Assembly: GCF_024713975.1 (NCBI RefSeq)
Contig: NC_091106.1
Coordinates: 15,340,501-15,404,500, forward strand
DNA length: 64,000 nucleotides
From: Paralichthys olivaceus
Lineage: Eukaryota; Chordata; Actinopteri; Pleuronectiformes; Paralichthyidae
Reading direction: 5' to 3'
Numbering within the stretch: position 1 is the first letter of the stretch; each line of letters opens with the position of its first letter. The notes under the pieces are model-generated. The model saw only the letters and a list, made by a program, of their open reading frames with translations, did not search any database and was not told where the DNA came from. Shown in pieces: positions 26,803-39,500 of the stretch. A program made the position numbers and the translations under genes.

Positions 26803-29800
26803 ATGGAGTTTGGCAGAGAGCGGGTGGTGGCGTTAGTGGACATGGACTGTTTCTACGTGCAGGTGGAGCAGAGGCTGGACGCAGCTCTGAGCAACACTCC
26901 CTGTGTGGTGGCCCAGTACAAGACGTGGAAAGGAGGCGGGTGAGTTTCAGTTCTTCATGATTCATGCACCTGTTTAACACGAAGCCTCTGAATGTCTTCG
27001 TCACTGCTCAGTAAATCCTCACAGCCCCTCAGTATCTGAAGGAAATCAAAGTGGTTTGAAGTTGGTCTGAGAGTAATAAATTACAAGTATCATCAGTACA
27101 ATCTAAATGAACTCAGGAGCTGAGGCTGGGCAATGTGTTTTAATCAATAGAATATTATAAATAAACTTAACCACATCATTTGTAAAACCTTTAGTCATAC
27201 AGTTAACATGTATGAAAGTTTTATCTTGATACTTTATTTGTATTATTATTGTCCAGCCCCAACAGTAGCTACAGAAGGAAATATATGACCAGTCAGGAAA
27301 TAACTGACTAGAGCGTCTGAAAATTCAAGTTCAGTCAGAAAAAGTTATGTAACTTAGAAGTGAAGGAGGGTGATCTCTGGAGTTGGAGACCCTGAAACCT
27401 CTGACTTACCCCTGGTCAACGTTTTGACCCCGCAGCATTGCAGTGACACTTTTAGACCTGATAGTAACGTAATGCGTCTTGAGATCCAATCACTCAGACC
27501 ACGTTCGGATCGCAAAAGCATCCATGAAGTGAGTGACACTACACACCTCACAGGTGACCCTACACTCAGCTTGTGTGGATTCAGTTGCATGAACCATTCA
27601 AATCACTGTCTCTGTGTTGGGAACTTACCTGACCCCATCTCCCACAGATAACCCCTTGGATTTACTGTTAACATTGCTTTCCTGATATATAAACTTGAGT
27701 TGATGTGGTTCTCAACTAAATACCATCTTCTACTAGCATTATAGCTGTGAGCTACGAGGCCAGGGCCCACGGTGTCACCAAGAACATGTGGGTGGACGAT
27801 GCAAAGAAACTGTGCCCAGACCTCCAGGTGGCACGTGTGCGTGAGTCTCGCGGCAAGGCAGACCTAACGCAGTAAGTGCTGGTGATGTATAACCTTTGCA
27901 CCCCCGGGCCTTGTAAATTTATGTTATTTTGATATCTCACTCCTGGTGTAGTTACAGGGAGGCGAGTGTGGAGGTGATTGAGGTTATGTCTCGCTTTGCT
28001 GTGATTGAGAGAGCCAGCATCGATGAGGCCTACATGGATCTGACGGCTGCGGTCCAGCAGCGGCTGAAAGACATGGCCAACAAACAGATAGAGCCTCATC
28101 TCCTAAGGATGACCTACATCCAGGGGTACCCACAAAGCTCACCTGAACTGCAAGCATCTACAGAGGATTCTGTGTTAGACAAAGGTTGGCTGCAATCAAA
28201 ACTAACTTTACTCAAATAGTTGTTTCAGTACTGGCCACAGGTAGGTGGTATTCTAATCTCTAGTAGGATGAATCCCTCAATAACAATGGCATATTGTCCT
28301 CAGAGGAGCAGAGGTCCAAAGGTCTCCAGCAGTGGCTGGCATCCTTACCTGTCCTCCTGACAGGGGCGCAGAGCTCTGCAGAACTGCAGCTGACTGTGGG
28401 GGCGCTCATTGTTGAGGAGATGAGAGCAGCCGTGGAGAAACATACAGGTTTCCGCTGTTCAGCAGGGATATCACACAATAAGGTTGGAAAACATCTTATT
28501 GTTTCGTTCCAACATACAGTGTGTATATACTTTAAATGTTTACTTTAAAGAGCGGTAGTCATCTTAGCTATTGTCACATGTTCTATTTCTACAGGTACTG
28601 GCCAAACTTGCCTGTGGACTGAACAAACCTAACAGACAAACTGTTCTGCCTTTAGACTCTGTTTCAGAACTTTTCAACTCTTTACCCATCGGCAAGATGT
28701 GAGTTCAAAGCATTACTTTGCCAGAAAGTTTTCATCGATCACATATTTTTCAAATATTCTGAAATAAAACAGTAAAGAGATATTTTTTCCTTTCCAAGTG
28801 GTGTGTCTTTGCTACATTTCATCCATGCAGTCGTAACCTGGGGGGGAAGCTCGGTGCCTCCATTACAGAAACTCTGGGAATAGAGAACATGGGAGATCTG
28901 ACTCGCTTCTCGCAGGCCCAGCTGGGGCAGCACTTTGGAGAAAAAACAGGGTGAGATGAGAACAGAACAAGGTCAAAAGTCTCTTGAGGAGACTGGTTAA
29001 CATGAAATCCGATTTTTCCCCACAAAATATTTGATTAACAAGTGTATTCACAAACAAATGTCTCTATTTTGCAGCCAGTGGTTGTATGACTTGTGTCGGG
29101 GGATTGAGTTTGAAGCAGTGAAACCCAGACAGCTTCCCAAGTCCATCGGCTGTAGTAAAAACTTCCCTGGGAAAACATCACTGGCCACGAAAGAGCAAGT
29201 ACGAATAACTAACATCTGCTTCAGGATCTGGATCTAACTTTTTAGTCCCATTTTGACTGATACTGAAAGTATGTTGTTTTCATGCTGTTATTAATAACCC
29301 ATGTGAAGGTACAGTACTGGCTTCATCAACTGGCTCTTGAGCTAGAGGAGCGGCTGACCAAGGACAGAGAAGTGGTGAGAAAATTTGTGTTCTATTTCTT
29401 CTTCTGGGTTTTCCTGATGTCAGATACAGTAAATGTCTCTTGGTTCTATATTGGTTCTTTTTCTTCTCTCACATTACAGAACGGTCGAGTGTTTAAGCTG
29501 CTGACAGTTGGTGTACGTCAGCTCGGGGATAAGAGGCAGAGCAGCTTCTCTCGCTGTTGTGCATTAGTGCGCTACGAAGCAACCAAAATTTCTAGTGACA
29601 GCTTTGCCATTATCAAGAGCCTGAACACAGCAGGAAACCACCAGGCGACGTGGTAGTTATAATAATAATAACACAGTTAAATATATTAAGTAACTGGTTA
29701 AAGGAATCCTGAATGATTTATCACTCTTTTTTGTTTTGCATCATGTCCTCCAGGGCTCCACCTCTCACCCTGCTACACCTTTCTGCAAGCAAATTCAGTG

Positions 29801-30726
29801 ACGCTTCATCAGCAGGGGGGATAGCTGGTTTCCTTTCCGGTGATGTCACTTCGACCCAGAGCCTCTTCTCTACTGCTCAGTCCTCCACCCAGCCGACCTC
29901 TGAACTGAAAAATAACTCGCCATGCAGACAACCTGCCACCATTCAGTCCTTCTTTCAAAAGGCGACTGAGAAACAAAGACTGAAGGTGATGAAAGAAGAA
30001 GATGAGGAGGATGAAGTTGGAGTCTCCAAAGGAATTCTCCCATGTTCCTCCTCCTCTCACAAAACATCTGGAACTGGTAGTCAGTTGGAGACAGATGCCA
30101 GTATCACAGTTTCATCCGTTTCAATTTCACCTAACTCTAAAAATGGTTCTTCAAGCCCCCATCCTGGAATTTCCTCTTTCTTCCACAAAAAGAATCTTGA
30201 AAGAAGCTTACAGGCCTCAGCACCAGTGCTGAGCAGCACTGAAGCAGAAGTCGGACCCGGCAGTGTCAATAAAAGAGAGGAATTGGAAGACACTGTGGCT
30301 GTTTTGTCAGGCCTGCAGGAAAGAAATAGCTCAGAGTTTACGTTCCACCAGACACCATGTGAAGAGTTCAAGGATGAACTGGACACTGGTCCAGGGGGAA
30401 ATCCCCATCCTCCCAGTGTGGCCAGAGAGGACCTCTTGAACTGTGAACGCTGTGGCCAGGATGTGTTGGTCTGGGAAATGCCTGAACACAATGACTATCA
30501 CTTTGCCCTGGACCTCCAGAATTCACTTTCTTCTTCATCTGCTGGTTCAGCATCAGTCTCTGCCTCCTCTTCCTCTGCATCTTCTCTCAGGGTGGCAGCA
30601 GCAGGCACGACCCAGTCCGCCCGGGGCAAGACAAAAACCAGGGGCCAGTCAGGACCACAACCAAAAAGACCCCGCTCTCAGGGTGGAAGTACGACCACTC
30701 TGGATTCTTTTTTTAAGAGGAACTGA
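26803..30726 (+). CDS. polh: DNA polymerase eta (translesion Y-family polymerase)
   Basis: Complete 747-residue nuclear polymerase that copies past UV-induced thymine dimers. Exons: 26803-26939, 27737-27871, 27952-28184, 28304-28482, 28595-28698, 28831-28950, 29075-29198, 29309-29374, 29480-29652 and 29754-30726. The catalytic acidic residues are visible: ALVDMDCFYVQVEQR (Asp13) and RASIDEAYMDL (Asp/Glu near 115-116). The finger/palm stretches KGGGIIAVSYEARAHGVT and RESRGKADLTHYREASVEV are intact, as are CSAGISHNKVLAKLACGLN, CRGIEFEAVKPRQLPKSIGC and SKNFPGKT. The last exon carries a ubiquitin-binding zinc finger (CERCGQDVLVWEMPEHNDYH) and PCNA/REV1-type FF motifs (TIQSFFQKA, ISSFFHKKN, terminal LDSFFKRN). 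I chose the ATG at 26803 because it aligns with the family start, although the frame stays open upstream. AATAAA lies at 30754-30759. Confidence 0.96.
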
Positions 30727-31426
30727 ACATGTATTGTAGAAAAAACTTTTTAAAATAAAAATAGATGGTAATAAGCTTAACCCTATAAGAATGTGTACAA
30801 ATCAAAGTGTTTATTTACTTCATTTCATGTTTTCATGTATATTGCCAACCTGAGTATATTTAGGATTCTTGTAGTATTCTGACATACCAACAGAGGCCAC
30901 TAGTCAGTAAATTACTGTACTCAAGAGATAAATGTTTGTAAGAGTGTATATTTTAATAGATTTAAATGCAAATGGTGCTGGCCTGCACTCAGGGATCCAA
31001 ACACAAATAAGTAAAAATGTCAGTGTTTGTGGTTGTCAGGGGACACCATAGTTAATCAGTTAAACATTAACACATACAAATTGCAAATGGAAACTTATAA
31101 GAGGAAATGTTTTTTTTTTTTTATATTCTTATCAGTAGGTTGCACCATTCAGTGCCTTGTCATCCTGTTTTGGTTCTTCTTTGCTAAAACTGTTCTGCTC
31201 AAGTGTTGAAAGACAGTTTATTGACTAGTTTACTCTTGCATTGTCTTGCATAAGCTAGGGAGCAGATGAGGAGGAGCCCAACCAGGAAAAAGAAATAAAG
31301 TTTTTTTTAAACTCAATTTTGTGGAGTGAGAGATGCCTCTGACTTGTGAGTCAATAGACAAAACACTGGATGTGTGACATGACGGAGTTGTTTTAAGGCA
31401 ACAAAACAGATAGAGACAATACAAGT

Positions 31427-31432
31427 TTTATT
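31427..31432 (-). terminator. Possible gtpbp2 polyadenylation signal
   Basis: AATAAA on the minus strand, about 2.1 kb downstream of the gtpbp2 stop codon. If used, the 3' untranslated region would contain the MITE at 32717-33047. A closer end is possible. Confidence 0.3.
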
Positions 31433-32182
31433 CATGTACATCATGACACACAAATTGGATCTGTACATAAATATTGCATTTCACCCATATAATGATCAAA
31501 ACATTACACTTGAATTCAGAAGGAAAACAGGTTTTAAATGATTCTAAGAGTGAAACTGTTGGTGTGATTAAGAAGAATGCAACAGTGAAAAAAGTACAGA
31601 ATTGTAAAATTGAGAACTACTAGAAATCTATAAAACACTTCTCAGCTGCTTTAAAACAAACTTGAACACCTGATATAACTCTTCATAAAGGCTCAAAAGT
31701 ATTTTGGTTCAAATGCATTATAAGTTTCTTTGAGTACACACAAACATGTGCATAACAACTATGTGGGTGCAACAAGACAGGGCACACAGATCAGTTGTCT
31801 ATCATCAATATCAGTGGGACTACGACCTGTGTATAAATCACATCAACATGCAATGTAACAGATGTTAAGGCCAACAGCCTCGAACAGAGGTCGTCTTCGA
31901 CACAAAAGGTGTTTCTGGTACTAGCACCAACTTCAGTAGATGTTTTTGTTAACAAAGTTGTAAAAGTTTGGGGTGTAATGGAAGGCCACTCAAATGGTAG
32001 CATCAGGCACTGTGTTAAACCCCTTAAGAGTCAGTGACATCAGTAACTAAAGTGGAGAGACGATATCTCGTACCTCCAATAGAATTGCTGTTAATTAAAG
32101 CTGCATCAGTAGGCAGCTTCACGTATCTAATGCATAATCAGGCTCAGCTCTTTGGGATACACCCCCCTTCACCTACACACTC

Positions 32183-32209
32183 TCACACACACACACACAC
32201 ATACACACA
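32183..32209. repeat. CA dinucleotide microsatellite
   Basis: A run of CA units with one interruption (ACACATACACAC). Confidence 0.85.
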
Positions 32210-32716
32210 ACAAGTCAGCAACAGAATCGTTCGCTGGAGTACTTGAGTGAGAGTGGAATGCAGTCTTATATCGACACTGACCTGAGTAACTAAAGCACTT
32301 TAAAACATGGGCAGCGAGATCCTCATCATCGCACTGCACCATCGTGAGGCATTACTTGTGAATATAAAAACACACAATTGTCACAGAAAAATGATAGTAA
32401 GGATGTGATTGCCACTGTGAATATGCTTGGCAGGTTGAGAATACAAATACTAACTCTGCATACCTCGCAGTGTTACCTCTGTAGCTTCATAAAGTGCCTT
32501 TGTCAGTAATATAGCTTGAAGTGAGATGGTTAATCTTATATACGACTGACAAGATGTGCATCTCACTGCTTTTACAACTATCTCACATTACATGATTAGC
32601 AGTTATTATGAAAAAGATGTGTTTATACAAACAAAGAGACAGTCAGTCACTACGCTGGTCACACAGAGAAGCTGTGAGGCGATGACAAAAATGACACTGG
32701 TGATACAACTTACACC

Positions 32717-33047
32717 TTAAGGTTCAGTGTGTTGACTTTAGTGGCCTTTAGTGCTGAGGGTGCAGATTGCAACTAACTGACTGCCCCTAACTTGTAGCAA
32801 AACATACGGTGGCCTTACGTAAAAAAATTAAAGTGTGAAAGTCAGGGTTTGTTTTGTCCATTTTGAGCTACCGCAGCAACATGGCCGACTCAGTGGAAGA
32901 GGGACCACTCCTGATGTAGACATTAAGGGGGTCATTCTAAGGTTACAAAATCAACAATTCCCAATTTAAGGTGATTATACACTAATTAAAACGAAACAAA
33001 TCATTTTAAAATTATGTTATTGTGAAGCCAACACACTGGACCTTTAA
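32717..33047. mobile_element. MITE with TTAAAGG-type terminal inverted repeats
   Basis: The left end TTAAGGTTCAGTGTGTTG and the right end, read in reverse as TTAAAGGTCCAGTGTGTTGG, are inverted repeats with one small indel. Both ends begin with TTAA. The interior has no open frame and includes AGCAACATGGCCGACTC and GTGATTATACACTAATTAAA, words typical of a very common teleost MITE. It lies downstream of the gtpbp2 stop codon, possibly inside its 3' untranslated region. TTAA or its inner three bases could be the target duplication, so a piggyBac or Harbinger origin is not settled. Confidence 0.7.
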
Positions 33048-33573
33048 TGTCCAAGCATTTCATACATGAAACTACCAAGTTTGTAAATGATTATCTGCCG
33101 CATATCAAAACTGGCATTTAGGTTTCAGTGCAAGTGTGTGCGCATCATTTTTGAAGTATGTTAGTTAGTGTAAACTGTGGAGGCAGCACTTCAGCATTGG
33201 TTTGAGAAAGCATTTCCTAGTTGCCACTCATCAATCTGTGCATCGCAACTACGTGTTCTTGACACTCGTTATCACTTTGGTAGATGTTCCTGTGAACGTG
33301 TTGTAGAGGTGGCTGAGGTGTTTCTTCTTGTCAGTGCTATGAAAAGCAACACTCTTTAATCCCCAACAATAGGAAGCACACTGAAACATCAGCAGTATTT
33401 TAAAAGGCTGAAGAGGACAAATGAGGATGATAGTAGTGACAAGGCTTTGGTGAAGGGTGATAAAACAACAAAGAACAAGGCAAAGAGGCCTTTGGAAAAA
33501 GTAGGAGCTGGGGTTGTAAAGCACCTTGTTTTGGAGTGGGACGGTATTTTCTGTTTCGGTTGTCTGAAAAGGT

Positions 33574-36500
33574 TCAGGCCTCCTCATCCTCACTATGGGA
33601 TCGCCGGTACTGGCTGATGGACTGCAACTTTGTGACGTGGCCGATTCCCTTCGTCAAGCCCTCTCTGAAGAGCACCTTGGCTCCCACCTTCAGATATTCA
33701 GGGTGCTTGATGAACTTGAAGCGAACCACTGCCTTTTCTCCTGTCCTCAGCTCTTCCTGTAACAAAAGATGTATCAAAAGAATACAATTAATTTAAGAAT
33801 AGTCAGACATAATCTCGTTAAAGTAGAACACTGGGATATAACAAATGCAGGCTTTGGATGCAGAGGACAATTTTCGGGACCAGTTGCGACTCAGTGGGTG
33901 AACTAACCTTGCCATACACGGCTTCCACAGTGGCGGTCTGTCTCACATTGCCAATGTGCACAGTCACCTGGAAGCCCTTGTGGAAGGTCTTGGCATGGAA
34001 GAGCAGCACAATCTCAGCCTCAAACATCCAGCAGATGGTTGGATTCATCTCAGGACTCAATATCACCATGCCCTGCACATGCATAAACATGTTCTTTGCT
34101 TATAATGACTTGAATAATATTAAAAAAATACATATGCAAATGTTTCTTTCTGCCACTCTGTGTCTGACCTTGCGTAAAAGTGACCGGTCGAAGTCACAGA
34201 GGGCAAGAGTGGCAGCCTGGCCGGCCCTGAGTACCCTGCATGCCGAGCGGTTCCTCTGTATGCTCCCGATGCTCAACTCCTGGAACTGGCCAGAGTCAGT
34301 GGGCCCGACTATAAGATGATCTCCCTCACGGCAAATACCACTGCACAGTCAAAGAGAATAGTGAGGCCTGGCTTAACAACAAAAACAAGCTGAATGGAAG
34401 ATCAGGAAGAGAGCTTTTCAACATACTGACCTGTACAGAGTACCTCCCACCACAGTCCCCACCTCTGGCACTGTGTAGATCTCATCCACCTGTAACAGCA
34501 TGTACATTTCTTTCAAGCATATGGTGCAAAGTTCTTATACATTTATTCGGAATGGGGAGGAGTGTGTACATGTCAGCTTCATCTCAGACCTACCTGAAAC
34601 TCAGTTAGCTGTTGCATAAGCTCCTCCTGCTCCTTGCTGTTGCTGAGGGGAGGTATGATGTTGAAAAAGACCTTTAGCAAGTCTAGACTCTCTCCAGACA
34701 CACTGGACAAGGTGAAGATGGGTGTGATGCTGCCAGGGAAAACACAAGCATGTAATCAGCATGCACGGACGTCACTGGCTACTTCCTCCCTTCTCTTAAT
34801 TACTTATTCAAAAACACCAAATTTAAATCAGGTTCATACAGACATTCAGATATGTATATAGAGTTATTTCATACTTGCGGAACTGGGCGAACTGTTGTGC
34901 TGCTGTGACGGCGTCATCAGTACTGCCTACAAGCATGGGCACCTTGTTGCAGCCCGGCTGCTTCAAGACACGCTCCAGCTGCCGCACTGTGCGCTCCACG
35001 GTGGTTCGCGAGCACAGGTCCACCTTACTGATGACAATGAAGATGGGCACCTTCAGGGCCATAGCAAGCCCGAGATGCTCCCTTGTTGTTCCAGCTGGAA
35101 AAGGGTGACAGGGAGAGGATACAGGAAATAGGTCATGCCACATCAGCTAGAGTTTGTCTTGCACTGATTTCCATGACCACAAAAGCTTTCACGTGCAATG
35201 TTTAATTGATGCATTCAATATGATGCTCTTATTGAGAGCAAGTTGCATCAAATGAGCAGGAAGCGATTGAGTCACTTGCTTAAAAATTGCAGAAAACACA
35301 GTACCCTATGGGCATGATTAAGGTAGGACTTCATATGAGAACTATGATATCTACTATGACACAGAGTCTGAGGAAGATAAAGGAAACATTTACAGTTAGG
35401 ACTGTTGCGACTTAAGATAACATATCTTATTTAAGGGTCAAGAATCTATGTGAGCAAACTGATTAGACCAGGTTGATTTTACCATGACGTCTGATTGATA
35501 TGGCAGCAGGGAAAGTAGATAGGATTGCAGGGCAGAAATATTCAACCATATACAATAATTATGTCACCAATGCTTCGGGTGTCAGGAACATTGAATAAGA
35601 CTTTCCAAACCACGCGATCGCCCAAAGAGGCAGCAGCGTCTTACATGCCATGTTTCTTTGGCACGTGAAAAAAATGATATATGCTTTACATATTTATACA
35701 TACACACGTGTATATTAGATTATCTCTCAGTTTGTAAATAGGTCTCAACACTAATGAGTTCAAGGGCAGTGACCATACAGTCTACAGTACTGACCCATAA
35801 CACACATTTAAAGGTTGACAGACTCAAAATACCCTGGCCGCTCGTCAGCTGAGCTACAAGGTGTTTTGCTACTTGTGTTATTTTCAGTTCATCCAAGGTA
35901 ATGGTGCATAATTAAAATAAACTTTCCTCATCTTACGTAAAAGGTGATTGAAGAGAAAATTATAAAATGATACAAGATGATTACCCGCCCTCTGGGTTTT
36001 TGGATCGTCACAACCTGAGACATGGCCTTTGCCTTACACAGATCCATTACGCTGCTTCATAATTAAAGCTAGCTCTTGGGTTGCAGACACTATGCCCCCC
36101 TTTCTGTCTGTAGCATTGCTGAAGTGATCCTCATTCTTGACCCCATTTAACCAGTGTGCCCTCTTTCAAAGCAGACATGCACACAAACACAGCAATGCCT
36201 GCAGTACAACAAGCAGAAAAATTGAAATTGCATACGCACTGAAAGAATATTAAGATACAAAAATGTGGAGGTTGTGCATTATCTACAGATTTCTAGGATT
36301 ACTCCGAAATGATGTGGTCTTTAAACCCTATTTCAGTTCTCCCATAACTTCCTAAGAGTTTTGTTTTAATTTAATATCAATGTCCTTTTGATGCCCAAAT
36401 AAAGTGATTACAGATGTTATGACTTATATTTCCTTGTAAATTATTCAGCTACTTTTAGTGGTGAGGAAAGAAATCCAATTGTACAAAAATAACAAATGCA

Positions 36501-39500
36501 CGTTACATCTGTTTGTAGTGACACACACACACACACATATATATATATATTTAACCATAGATTTACAGTAGTTGCTTTTAGTTCCCGTAATAACTACAGC
36601 AATGTTGTGAACTGAACTACTAAGTAACTAGCCCCCTTCTCAGTTTCCAAAAGAAAGCCAAACTAAATATTTCTTAATAAAGCAGTATTATCTACATTCA
36701 TTGCATTCAAAGCAACGCAAAAACAAATATGCCTCTCAGGGGGTGAAAGGGAGTGCCCCTCCCCCCACTTCCACATGTCAGGATGGACGAGCGGTCTAAG
36801 GCGCTGCGTTCAGGTCGCAGTCTCCATTCATTGCATTCAAAGCGACGCAAAAACAAATATGCCTCTCAGGGGCTGAAACGGAGTGCCCCTGCCCCCACTT
36901 CCACATGTCAGGATGGCCGAGCGGTCTAAGGCGCTGCGTTCAGGTCGCAGTCTCCTCTGGAGGCGTGGGTTCGAATCCCACTTCTGACAACAGCGTTTTA
37001 TAATACCAAATAACCAGCAAGCAACATCAACAGTGTTCCTACTGAACGGCACTGACATTCCCCCAGTTTGATAACTCAGCTTTCTGAACTCAGTCTTCAC
37101 TGTTATCATAAAAGTTCTGAATGCACATTGTGCACTAATACAAATCTATTAGTAAAGCAAGCTGTCCTAATATAATGCCTGAATGTTTTTTTTAAAGATC
37201 TTAAATGTATCAGAAAAATACTGTTTTTGTGTTGTGAAGAATTAAAGCACAGAGATACCTCTAGTGGGTCAGAGGACTCTGACATAAATGGAAGGTATTT
37301 GAGATATTTTAGTACTAGGAGGGATAAAGTGGCTGGTAGGAAGGGTGGCCAATTACATAAGCTCAGATATCACATGTCTGCAAAGTGCCCAGCCAGACTT
37401 GGTAAAGTCCACTACTACAGAAGGGAGGTGTGGTGTACACAAATACAGGCTCGCTGTCAGACTGGCCCTGCAAGTGTCTGTTACCAACCGGCCCCCTTGT
37501 GACAGATCCATTTAGCTAACTTGGCTTTTCTGAATAGTCAGGTCAGTGAAGTGATAAAATGCCTGCGGAGAGACACAATTGCATTTTCACTGACTTACAA
37601 TGATGCATAGATTCTTGAAGTAATAAATAAAATTAGCATGGAATTCAATGGATCAATTAATACTCACCAATGCCATTATTTGCGCTCACAACAAGCATAG
37701 CAAAGTCTGGACAGTAGCTGGTGAGGCCAAAAATTGTGGTTTTCAGGTACTTGTGGTGACCAGCCAGATCAATGAATGTGATCATTTTAGAGGCACTCTC
37801 ACAAATCTCCTCCGCTGTCCTAGATTCACTGTAATTCACAACCTGGGAGAAGAAGTAATAACATCTGAAGCATCATCTCCATTATTTTATTATTCCAAAA
37901 TAAAAACTCATCACACATCAGTCATTGTTTGGTGTTGAATTTTTTCTTACCTCTCCTTTACTGTTAAAACCCAGGATCTCAAAGCTGATGCTTGAAGTCC
38001 GTCCAGTCTGGATCTCATGAAGATGTCTGAAGAGGTTGAGCCTCGCTCTTCCCCGTCCGTTGTCCAGCTCACCCTGTGTCAACACACCCAACAGAGTGGA
38101 CTTGCCCGAGTCCACGTTACCCAGCACAGCTACCCGCAAGTCCAAGAACTGGAGAACACCAAGGAAAAAAATTGAGAGAATAAGAGAATAACAAAAACAG
38201 ATCAGCAGCAAAAGAACATAAAAATATCATTCAAACACAAAAAAGCCTTTAGAGTAGGCTCACTGACCTGCTGGTCATCTGGCACCTTGCGAATGAGAAC
38301 TTCCGCAATCTTATGAGGAACATCAGTGTCATAGTCCACCTCTTGCTCTCGGAGGACCGTGATGTCAGCTCCAACTCTGTCAGAAATAAAGTGTGGTATT
38401 TGAATTATGTCAATTTCCACTTGACAGGGACCAACATATATTTTTTGTCAAGTTTCTTCACCTTTAGCTCTAGATGGGTTAAAGGGAAGCGTTAAAATAA
38501 TTCCCTCTTGAACTGGATTAACTTACTTCTCTGCCAGCAGATGGAGGGTCTTCAGTGATGCTCTCATGTCTTCCTCTGATAGCCCCACCAGCATGCCATT
38601 ATCCTCAACACCTATTTGATAGATAGCTTCGCCTCGACCCTCCTGCAGTCGCCATTTCATTTGTGTTGCCAAGTGCTCAAAGCGGTATTGTGTTGGGTTG
38701 ACCAGCTTCAGCTAGACAAGGGAAAGACTTTAGTCATCAGTGCTTGAGTAATATTTTAACATGGTGAAATGGGTCTAGTCAATGGTTAAATAGCTAAGGT
38801 GCAAATAACTAGCATTTTAAAGGATTACTGAAGAACTGAGAGAGTAAAATATTTAAAAAAATAGACTATGTCGATGTGGTGAGGGAAGCAGCTGTCAGGA
38901 TACTAAAAATGCTCTCGCTAATCCACCAGGGTGTTGGATTTCCATGGTAGATCACCTCACACCACACCCATATATTATGACATAATACCTACATATTGCT
39001 GGAACCTTATTGTAATAATAATTTGATGTATTATGACGATAACATCCACACCCTTGTCACGAAGAAGCTGTTCATTGTTGGAATGCTTAATGAAGCTGTT
39101 AGCTCCCTATGAGGGAAACCAAAATGTATTTTGAACACAACGCTTACCTTGTACTCTATGTTTCCCTCTTCAGCCTGAGACAGAGAGACAGAGAGAAGCA
39201 AAGAGAGATGACACAGAGACAACAGATGTCAGGCTGCAGAGAAGTCAGACAACAGGCTATTGATTTGCTAAAGGACACAAAGAAAGGCAATCTGTGTGAA
39301 TGAGCGGTCCACTCACTGCTGTGAATAGGTAGTGACTGAGAGCTACACAAAGTGGTATCTGCTTAGACAGACCTAATACACAGCTACTTCATGTGTTATA
39401 AGCAAAAAAAGCACATCAGTATACATTCAAAGTTAACTAATCGATACCTTAAGTGGTGGGAACAGCTCAAATATAAGCGAACAGTAGAGTGCACGTCATC

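Noticed and set aside
26071-26943. 290-residue open frame upstream of and through polh exon 1
   Set aside because: Most of it is the translated TTCC-rich tract (Phe/Leu/Ser/Pro only). The family protein begins at the ATG at 26803, and the upstream part is untranslated sequence that happens to stay open.
30081-30491. 136-residue minus-strand open frame
   Set aside because: It is a shadow of the last polh exon, which encodes the zinc finger and PCNA motifs on the plus strand.
36777-36824. Second functional tRNA-Leu gene
   Set aside because: Only the 5' 48 bases are present, with no T-arm, B box or acceptor 3' strand, so it is a truncated duplicate rather than a gene.
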